A stretch of 39,163 bases of DNA, taken from contig JANXZO010000055.1 of assembly GCA_025355465.1 (NCBI GenBank), positions 1 to 39,163 on the forward strand, written 5' to 3'. A model generated the notes under the pieces. It did not search any database. It was not told where the DNA came from and worked only from the letters and a program-made list of their open reading frames with translations. Origin of the DNA: Bacteroidales bacterium (GTDB lineage: Bacteria > Bacteroidota > Bacteroidia > Bacteroidales > FEN-979). Shown piece after piece: positions 33,334 to 39,163 of the stretch. How positions within the stretch are numbered: position 1 is the first letter of the stretch; every line of letters starts with the position of its first letter. The translations under genes were made by a program, and so were the position numbers.

Positions 33334-34713
33334 ATGACGGCAAAGAAATCAAAGAAAAAATTGTGGATAATTATCGGCGCGGCCGCGGTGGTTGTACTTA
33401 TCATCATCGCTGCTGTTGTAAAGGGACAGCGCAATGACGGAACGAAAATTGCCACCGAAAAGGTGACCAAACGAACCATCATCCAAACGGTGTCGGCCAA
33501 CGGTAAAATCCAGCCCGAAAAAGACATCAAAATCAGTCCGTATATTTCCGGTGAGGTTGTTGAGCTTTATGTGAAAGAGGGAAACCAGGTAAAAAAGGGT
33601 GACTTGCTGGCAAAGATCGATCCTGAAATTTACATTTCGCAATTCGACCAGAGTGAAGCCGCCGTGAATACACAGAAAGCAAATCTGGCAAATTCCAAAG
33701 CCCGGCTGGTGCAGAATAAAGCCAATTTCGAAAATTCCCGCCTCACATTTGAGCGCCAGGAGAAATTGTTCAAGGAGGGGGTTATCTCAAAAGCCGAGTA
33801 TGATAAGTCGAAGGCTGATTTCCAGGTTACCCAGGCCCAGGTTGCCGGAGGAGAACAGGATATCATGGCCAGCGAGTTCATGGTGAAGAGTTCAGAGGCT
33901 GCCCTGAAAAAATCGAAAGAGGACCTGAACCGGACGGCCATATTTGCCCCCAACGACGGAACCGTATCGAAATTAAGCGTTCTCAAGGGCGAACGGGTAA
34001 CCGGAGCCTCACAGTTTTCCAGCGGAACCGAGATCATGCGAATTGCCAACCTGAATGAAATGGAGTCTCAGGTACAGGTGAATGAAAATGATATCGTTCG
34101 CATCAGCATGGGCGATACGGCACTCATCGAAGTCGATGCATATCTTAACCGCAAATTTAAAGGGGTCGTGACGGAAATTGCCACCTCCGCAAATACAACC
34201 GGCACAAGCGTTGACCAGGTTACCAATTTTAATGTTAAGATTCACCTGCTGAAAAAATCGTACGAGGACCTGCTTGATCCGCTAAAACCGGATTATTCGC
34301 CATTTCGCCCGGGGATGTCCTGTACCGTTGAGATTCAGACAGAATTTGCGGTAAATGTATTAACCCTTCCCATTCAGGCAGTCACCACACGAATCGCCAA
34401 AGACAGTCTGGATAAAATAAATGAGAAAAACACGGTAAAGAACACCGATGGAAATCGCGAGGAAGAGGTCATTACCGCCAAGAAGAAAGAGGACGTGCAG
34501 GAGTGTGTTTTTGTCTATTCCGACGGCGTGGCCAAAATGGTCAAGGTGAAAACCGGTATTCAGGACAACACCTATATCCAGCTTCTTTCCGGACTCAAGC
34601 TCGGTGAGGAGATCATCACGGCTCCGTATACCGCTGTTTCAAAAACCCTTAAGGACGGCGACAAGGTGAAGAAGGTCGACAAAAAAGATCTGTTTACTGC
34701 CAAGGAAAAATAA
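33334..34713 (+). CDS. HlyD/MacA-type periplasmic adaptor of an efflux pump
   Basis: The 459-residue protein has one N-terminal membrane helix (about 11-27), a first half lipoyl domain (ISPYISGEVVELYVKEGNQV), a long coiled-coil hairpin (about 105-200), the second half lipoyl run (IFAPNDGTVSKLSV), then beta-barrel and membrane-proximal domains. MacA-type adaptors work with an ABC or RND transporter. Next to the TolC-family gene it should bridge the inner-membrane pump to the outer-membrane channel. Substrate unknown. Confidence 0.9.
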   Translation: MTAKKSKKKLWIIIGAAAVVVLIIIAAVVKGQRNDGTKIATEKVTKRTIIQTVSANGKIQPEKDIKISPYISGEVVELYVKEGNQVKKGDLLAKIDPEIYISQFDQSEAAVNTQKANLANSKARLVQNKANFENSRLTFERQEKLFKEGVISKAEYDKSKADFQVTQAQVAGGEQDIMASEFMVKSSEAALKKSKEDLNRTAIFAPNDGTVSKLSVLKGERVTGASQFSSGTEIMRIANLNEMESQVQVNENDIVRISMGDTALIEVDAYLNRKFKGVVTEIATSANTTGTSVDQVTNFNVKIHLLKKSYEDLLDPLKPDYSPFRPGMSCTVEIQTEFAVNVLTLPIQAVTTRIAKDSLDKINEKNTVKNTDGNREEEVITAKKKEDVQECVFVYSDGVAKMVKVKTGIQDNTYIQLLSGLKLGEEIITAPYTAVSKTLKDGDKVKKVDKKDLFTAKEK

Positions 34714-34715
34714 CA

Positions 34716-35471
34716 TTGATTCTGCTAGCGATCGAAACGGCGTCCCGGGTATGCTCGGTGGCACTTGCCCACGATGGTGCAATCATCGGAACGCGTCACT
34801 CTTATGCCCCCAACGCTCACTCGGCGATACTCACGCAATTTATTTCCGAATTGCTGACCAGTGCCGGCATTGAACCTCCGGCCCTCGATGCCGTTGCCAT
34901 CAGCATGGGCCCCGGTTCCTACACCGGCCTCCGTATCGGCGTGGCCACCGCCAAAGGTCTCTGCTATGCCATCGGGAAACCGATGATTGCCGTACCGACC
35001 CTTCTCGGAATGGCGAAAGGGATGCAAGATGCAGGATGCAAGATGCAGTATACTCCCCTTCTCCTTGAGGTGAAGGGGCTGGGGGATGAGGTGCAATCCC
35101 AGGGGGATGCGGTGCTTTTATGCCCTATGCTGGATGCGCGGAGGATGGAGGTTTATTGCGCTGTTTATGACAACAACCTTGCGGAGGTTATACCAACGGA
35201 AGCGAAAATCATAGACGAAAACTCATTTGCTGACCTGCTTTCGTCACGACCGGTTATCTTTGCGGGCGAAGGGGCTGAAAAGTGCCGCAGTTTGCTTGGC
35301 AACCATCCCAATGCGCGCTTTGTGCCGGGATTTGAAGTCTCCGCAGAATACCTTGTCCCGCTGGCGATGGAATGCTACCACAAAGGACAGTTTGAAAACC
35401 TGGCCTACTTCGAACCCTTCTACCTGAAAGATTTTGTGGCAGGAGCTCCCAGGGTGAAGGGACTTAGATAA
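34716..35471 (+). CDS. tsaB: tRNA threonylcarbamoyladenosine biosynthesis protein TsaB, with an in-frame repeat insertion
   Basis: The 251-residue ASKHA-fold protein partners with TsaD in making t6A37 in tRNA. It starts with TTG, two bases after the adaptor stop (ILLAIETASRVCSVAL). SMGPGSYTGLRIGVATAKGL (63-82) and CPMLDARRMEVYCAVYD (136-152) are family runs. Between them, residues about 101-131 are not TsaB-like: they are encoded by a GATGCAAGATGCAG patch and a 41-base copy of the palindromic repeat found in the aromatic operon. The frame is kept, so the protein may still work with an extra loop. The start codon choice is forced, as no ATG lies in the region. Confidence 0.92.
   Translation: MILLAIETASRVCSVALAHDGAIIGTRHSYAPNAHSAILTQFISELLTSAGIEPPALDAVAISMGPGSYTGLRIGVATAKGLCYAIGKPMIAVPTLLGMAKGMQDAGCKMQYTPLLLEVKGLGDEVQSQGDAVLLCPMLDARRMEVYCAVYDNNLAEVIPTEAKIIDENSFADLLSSRPVIFAGEGAEKCRSLLGNHPNARFVPGFEVSAEYLVPLAMECYHKGQFENLAYFEPFYLKDFVAGAPRVKGLR
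35016..35108 (+). repeat. Palindromic repeat inserted in frame within tsaB
   Basis: A short patch of repeated GATGCARGATGCA units (about 35022-35048) is followed by the 41-base element at 35053-35093. That element matches 17261-17301 at 37 of 41 positions. The insert is about 93 bases, a multiple of three, without stop codons. The outer limits are estimated from where TsaB family similarity stops and resumes. Confidence 0.8.
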
Positions 35472-35478
35472 TGAACCA

Positions 35479-35512
35479 ATGCACGAATGTACGAATGTAC
35501 GGATGCACAAAT
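35479..35512. repeat. Octamer tandem repeat, ATGYACRR type (4 units)
   Basis: Four consecutive units ATGCACGA, ATGTACGA, ATGTACGG, ATGCACAA follow the tsaB stop. The same unit forms the array at 1849-1889 on the opposite strand. Confidence 0.8.
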
Positions 35513-35517
35513 AATTC

Positions 35518-35552
35518 TTAACTCTTAACTCTTAACTCTTAACTCTTAACTC
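35518..35552. repeat. Heptamer tandem repeat TTAACTC (5 perfect units)
   Basis: Five identical TTAACTC units end 20 bases before the ispG start codon. The unit number could vary by slippage. It fills the rest of the tsaB-ispG gap. Confidence 0.9.
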
Positions 35553-35572
35553 TTAATTATTAACTACTTACC

Positions 35573-36775
35573 ATGATCTTTAGCTTCAGCAGATTTCCCA
35601 CCCGTGTTGTCAATATCGGCGATCTGCCGATGGGCGGCAGTTTCCCGGTGAGGGTGCAGTCGATGACCAATACCGATACGCTGAACACGATCGCTACGGT
35701 GGAGCAGTCGATCCGGATGATTGAGGCGGGGTGCGAGTATGTGCGTATCGCCGTACCGGGCATGAGAGAGACTGAAAATCTGCGCGAAATTAAAAAGGAG
35801 CTGCGCAAACGGGGCTACCATACCCCCCTTATCGCCGACGTTCATTTCAACCCCGGATTGGCCGAGGTCGCCGCCACCATTGTCGAAAAGGTCAGGATCA
35901 ATCCCGGGAATTATCTCCCGGCACGGAACAGAAAACCCGGAACCCGGAACCCGGAACCCGAAATCCGGAATGCAGAACGCGGAGCCAGCGTCTCACCCCT
36001 CGAGACAGAACAAATTGCGGATAGACTCAAACCCCTCCTCACCATCTGCAAAGAGCATGGAACCGCGATAAGGATCGGCACGAACCACGGCTCCCTTTCC
36101 GGCCGCATCGTGGACCGCTACGGCGACACACCGCTGGGCATGGTGGAGTCGGCGCTGGAGTTTGCCAGGATCTGCGAGGCTTTCAGCTTTCACAACCTGG
36201 TGCTTTCGATGAAGGCCAGCAACACCCGGGTGATGATCGCTGCCAACCGCCTGCTGGTGGAACGCATGAAAGAGGAGGGGATGAACTACCCGCTGCACCT
36301 CGGCGTAACAGAGGCCGGAGCGGGGGAAGATGGCCGGTTCAAATCGGCCATCGGCATCGGCAGCCTGCTGGCCGACGGTATTGGCGATACCATCCGTGTC
36401 TCCATCACCGAAGATCCTGAGTTTGAGATCCCCGTCGCCTACGGTATCCTGCAGGCCGCCGGAACCCGCTTCACCAAAACCGAATTCATCTCCTGCCCCT
36501 CCTGCGCCCGCACCTTATTCAACATTCAGGAAACGCTGAAAAAGGTAAAGGAACGCACCTCCCACCTCACCGGCTTAAAGATCGCCGTGATGGGATGCAT
36601 CGTAAACGGTCCCGGCGAAATGGCCGACGCCCATTATGGCTACATCGGCGCAGGCAAAGGCAAGGTTATGCTCTACAAAGGGCAGACGGTCGTGAAAAAA
36701 GATGTTGATGAGACGGCAGCCGTAGATGAGCTGGTTGACCTGATTAAAGCCAGCGGGGATTGGAAGGAGAGGTGA
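35573..36775 (+). CDS. ispG: 4-hydroxy-3-methylbut-2-enyl-diphosphate synthase (IspG/GcpE), with in-frame repeat insertion
   Basis: The 400-residue enzyme of the MEP isoprenoid pathway has an N-terminal TIM barrel (VRVQSMTNTDT, ADVHFNPGLA) and a C-terminal [4Fe-4S] domain with Cys308, Cys311 and Cys342 and Glu349 (CPSCARTLF, GCIVNGPGE). Sequence details (GTNHGSLSGRIVDRYGDTP; MADAHYGYIG) are of the plant/Chlamydia/Bacteroidota type. That type commonly has an extra domain between barrel and FeS domain, but here EDPEFEIPVAYGILQ joins them directly. Residues about 117-140 come from a tandem AACCCGG repeat and replace a normal loop. Confidence 0.94.
   Translation: MIFSFSRFPTRVVNIGDLPMGGSFPVRVQSMTNTDTLNTIATVEQSIRMIEAGCEYVRIAVPGMRETENLREIKKELRKRGYHTPLIADVHFNPGLAEVAATIVEKVRINPGNYLPARNRKPGTRNPEPEIRNAERGASVSPLETEQIADRLKPLLTICKEHGTAIRIGTNHGSLSGRIVDRYGDTPLGMVESALEFARICEAFSFHNLVLSMKASNTRVMIAANRLLVERMKEEGMNYPLHLGVTEAGAGEDGRFKSAIGIGSLLADGIGDTIRVSITEDPEFEIPVAYGILQAAGTRFTKTEFISCPSCARTLFNIQETLKKVKERTSHLTGLKIAVMGCIVNGPGEMADAHYGYIGAGKGKVMLYKGQTVVKKDVDETAAVDELVDLIKASGDWKER
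35934..35961 (+). repeat. Heptamer AACCCGG tandem repeat within ispG
   Basis: Three perfect AACCCGG units and a fourth with one change encode the KPGTRNPEPEIRN-like stretch near residues 121-133. Related CGGAA bases extend the low-complexity zone to about 35924-35987. The reading frame is kept through the zone. Confidence 0.8.
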
Positions 36776-36785
36776 TTCCGGTCTC

Positions 36786-37154
36786 TCAAGGGTCCGGGTT
36801 GAGTGCCTGGCGAATTACATCGTCCAAACAATTTCCCTCTTTTTCCAAAGGCTCTGTTGTAATAACCTTCGCTTTATTATCAATGATGTAAAGCTTCCTG
36901 GTGTTATAGAGGCGTTCCAGACTGTCATCGGTACCCATCCATATCTGCCCGTGGAATATTGAATCTTTCTGTTCCCTGATTAAGCTGCAATTACCCGTAA
37001 TTTTAATCGTATCATCATTCGCAAAAGTTTTCATTCTGAAACTGACATGATAGCTGATACTCTTATGCCCGACATATTTATCATGAACGCGTTTCAGCAG
37101 ATTCAGCGAGTCACCGGCACTGCAGGTCAGCCCGGATAATAAAGTAATTAGCAA
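36786..37154 (-). CDS. Short secreted-protein remnant, function unknown
   Basis: The 122-residue frame starts at TTG, or further upstream without a normal start codon. The frame reads back through a hydrophobic stretch (WICFRIGFLALLITLLSGLTCS) that looks like a signal peptide with a lipobox-like LTCS, but no ATG precedes it in frame. The mature part (YHVSFRMKTFANDDTIKITGNCSLIREQKDS) recalls the N-terminal region of some Bacteroidota thioredoxin-like or lipoprotein-sorting-like proteins, but it stops early. It could be a truncated gene. It converges on ispG with a 10-base gap. Confidence 0.45.
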   Translation of the reverse strand: MLITLLSGLTCSAGDSLNLLKRVHDKYVGHKSISYHVSFRMKTFANDDTIKITGNCSLIREQKDSIFHGQIWMGTDDSLERLYNTRKLYIIDNKAKVITTEPLEKEGNCLDDVIRQALNPDP

Positions 37155-37195
37155 AGCAAGAAATCCGATTCGGAAACAAATCCATAATTTCTCCC

Positions 37196-37228
37196 ATGCT
37201 GAGCGGCATTTGCAATGCCGCTCAGCAT
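37196..37228. repeat. Perfect 15-bp-arm palindrome
   Basis: ATGCTGAGCGGCATT and its exact complement enclose a TGC loop. It lies between the remnant gene and the chimeric gene; no T-run follows on either strand. A nearby GACTGCCAATTCCC/GACTGCCAACTG near-repeat (37246-37271) fills the rest of the 135-base gap. Confidence 0.8.
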
Positions 37229-37289
37229 CGGATATGCGTGTCGACCGACTGCCAATTCCCGACTGCCAACTGATACCATTCGTGCCTTT

Positions 37290-38996
37290 CTATTTCACCA
37301 GAAGTTTCTCTAAACCGAATACCCGTTCACCGGCCACAACCCTGATCATGTAAATGCCCGGTGGTAATGTGCTTAAGACGATCTCTGCTTTTTCATTGTC
37401 CGGCGGGAGCAGGGTGCAGGCACGCACCCGGCCGTATAGATCGAACAGTTCAATCCGGGCGCCGGAGTGGTTCAGATGGAACGCAACATTGAGCTTATCC
37501 ATTGCCGGATTTGGATAAACTACGAATGGTTTATCGGGAGTAAAGGTCCTGACCCAGATCTCATCCTGCCCAACCCAGCAATTTCCCTGACTTTCGCAGC
37601 CCAAGCTGTCAACCTTGAGCACCCAGCTGTCCTGGGTGCCGGTGTCGGGCTGCACCGGCACCACCATACCGCAAGCCGGATCACAAATTGTAATTTGCAA
37701 TAACCATTTACGATATTCCGTAAGCTTCTCCGCTAATGCTTGTGTTGTCTTCTTCTGGCGTTTTTTATCAGATGAATAGACTTCTTCAATAATTTGAAGT
37801 TCGTCTTTTTTTTCGTTGCAGAGTTTACCAATTGTTGAATCAACAATATATTTTGTGACGTACTTTGGAGTGTAAAAAACGCCATCCTTCTTTCTTTTAG
37901 ATTTAGTTTTGTCTATTTCCTTTCCGTCCAATTGAGCTTTTATCTCATCTAACTCATTTAAGGAGTTCTCGAAAATGTGACCAAGGATGTTTACATCAAC
38001 TTCACTCGCAAAATCATAATCAGAAAGCTTTAGTGTATGTTTGTAAAGTAACTCGTCATCGATTTTTAAAACATCCAATATTTCATCCGTCTTAAATAGG
38101 CCACCGTTATAAGCAAAGACATCATACCGTTTACCTTTGAAGCCGGTATTTAGATACTCGAAATATTTTTTATACCGGGAGTACAGAGGTATCTCGACAT
38201 CCCTGTCTTGTAAAGCTCGCCAATCGTCAAGGATCAACCTCACAGAATTAGGCGGTAACAACTGCCTGTCTTCCGAAAAAAACAGGAACAAGAAACGGTC
38301 TAACAGTTTCTGTGATTTTTTAAAGAGCGTGAGAGGATCAACTTGTGGGTTTAAAAATGTAAGGTTTTGGTAAAGCTCTCTTTTAAATAAAGAGTAGTCA
38401 TTGTACAGTTCTTTTGTTATCTGGTCCTCACGGCTGAGTGATTCCTCCTTTATTTTTTTTGGCAGGTCTCTTTCAACATTTTCGTATCCCAAACAGAGAT
38501 AGAGTAATTCAAACTCAGTCTCTGTGAGGGTAAATAAATTGAATTCAAGGAATTCGATCGCATTTTCGATATAGAACCTTAATTTTTCAAAATTGGATGT
38601 TATTACATACAAACAATCTGGCTGGTTGTTCTTATAACCGAAGGCTTGAATTTCAATTTTACTAAAGTCGGTAGTATCCGTACCTTTTAGCTCTATAACT
38701 GCTTTAACCTTCTCCTTAATAATTATTGCCCCATCCGCTTTTTTAGCATCTTTTACATTTTTATATTCCGTTGTAAGGCTAAATCCGGGCGTTGGATTCT
38801 TGGTATAACCAAGAATATCGACAAAAAGGTGAATGAGAAATTCTCCCTGGTACTGTTCTTCCTTTATATTACGGATATTTTCCTGAATTTCAGGATTGTG
38901 AAAATGTTCCTTAAATTTCGAATAGGCATCTTGTAGGTGCTTTTTATCTAAGGTTTTGAGATATTTATTGGTTACTGAATTCTGAAAAAATCCCAT
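37290..38996 (-). pseudogene. Chimera: N-terminal part of a type IIG-like restriction-modification enzyme joined in frame to a type IX secretion sorting domain
   Basis: Residues 1-443 look like the front of an Eco57I-like restriction-methyltransferase: a PD-(D/E)xK nuclease pattern (Asp88, Glu102, Lys104 in VIELKGT), a helical middle, FENSLNELDE, KRKKDGVFYTPKYVTKYIVD, and methyltransferase motif I, ICDPACG. The frame then passes at 37667/37668 into 125 residues of a different protein: TGTQDSWVLKVDSLGC and a Por/type IX C-terminal sorting domain (VVYPNPAMDKLN, LPPGIYMIRV). The rest of the methyltransferase (NPPY motif, target recognition) is absent. Base composition also changes, from AT-rich to GC-richer. 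A functional enzyme is unlikely; a deletion or an assembly join are both possible. Confidence 0.75.
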
Positions 38997-39044
38997 TTTT
39001 TAACAATTACTTTTAATTCTTGATACTAAGAAACTGTTTTGATT

Positions 39045-39163
39045 TTATTTTTCGATTCTGTTAAGCATAAGCCTGATCATTGCTAATTGGATCATCGTTT
39101 CACTTGTATCAGTCAGGTATTCATAGTCTTTACTGAGTCTTCGGTAACTTTCAAACCAGGAGA
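39045..39163 (-). mobile_element. 3' end of an IS5-family transposase, cut by the window edge
   Basis: On the minus strand the last 119 bases read WFESYRRLSKDYEYLTD, then SETMIQLAMIRLML, and end in NRIEK and a stop at 39045-39047. This is the conserved C-terminus of IS5-family (IS427-like) transposases. The catalytic part lies outside the window. The terminal inverted repeat should lie within 38997-39044, but I could not identify it. Confidence 0.82.

Noticed and set aside
35479-35552. Possible CRISPR array
   Set aside because: The units are contiguous 7-8 base tandem repeats without spacers, and no cas gene is present.

Overview
The window is most likely from an anaerobic member of the Bacteroidota, close to Bacteroidales. 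The supporting signs are a C-terminal Por/type IX secretion sorting domain, a DUF3109 gene, a Bacteroidota-style atpB-E-F-H-A-G operon with a long subunit a, TAnnTTTG promoter motifs, and spacers made of short tandem repeats. Both ends are mobile DNA: an IS4-family element on the left and the 3' end of an IS5-family transposase on the right. This fits a contig that breaks at repeats.

Layout. 1-1449: IS4 element with its transposase. 1433-2453: a four-helix-bundle (S23-type) gene whose 3' end runs into the IS, and a DUF3109 gene. 2463-26248: a block of 17 minus-strand genes, transcribed from right to left, that encodes an anaerobic aromatic-CoA pathway. 26421-31651: F-type ATP synthase genes atpB-E-F-H-A-G, with no atpD/atpC here. 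31834-36775: plus-strand genes for a TolC-type channel, an HlyD/MacA-type adaptor, TsaB and IspG. 36786-39163: an AT-rich, damaged end with a short secreted-protein remnant, an in-frame chimera of a restriction-modification enzyme and a type IX sorting domain, and the IS5 fragment.

The pathway as read from the genes: a 4-hydroxybenzoyl-CoA reductase (FeS and Mo subunits fused, plus a separate FAD/4Fe-4S subunit) would remove the para-hydroxyl to give benzoyl-CoA. A Thauera-type, ATP-dependent class I benzoyl-CoA reductase (BcrCBAD) dearomatises it. Dienoyl-CoA hydratase (Dch), the 6-hydroxy dehydrogenase (Had) and the ring-opening hydrolase (Oah) yield 3-hydroxypimelyl-CoA. A 3-hydroxyacyl-CoA dehydrogenase/hydratase fusion, a thiolase and a glutaryl-CoA dehydrogenase bring this to crotonyl-CoA, and an SDR and a second thiolase can finish to acetyl-CoA. 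An ADP-forming acyl-CoA synthetase could activate the acid or recover ATP. No AMP-forming benzoate-CoA ligase, ferredoxin, transporter or regulator gene is in the block.

Most interesting points: the complete class I pathway in a Bacteroidota background; a second, separate HgdB-like reductase/activase pair inside the operon; a dispersed palindromic repeat in most of the longer intercistronic gaps, with a 41-nt copy inside tsaB in frame; a tandem repeat inserted in frame in ispG; and the restriction-enzyme/type IX chimera. There is no gene-free stretch longer than 300 bases. I saw no tRNA, rRNA or CRISPR array.
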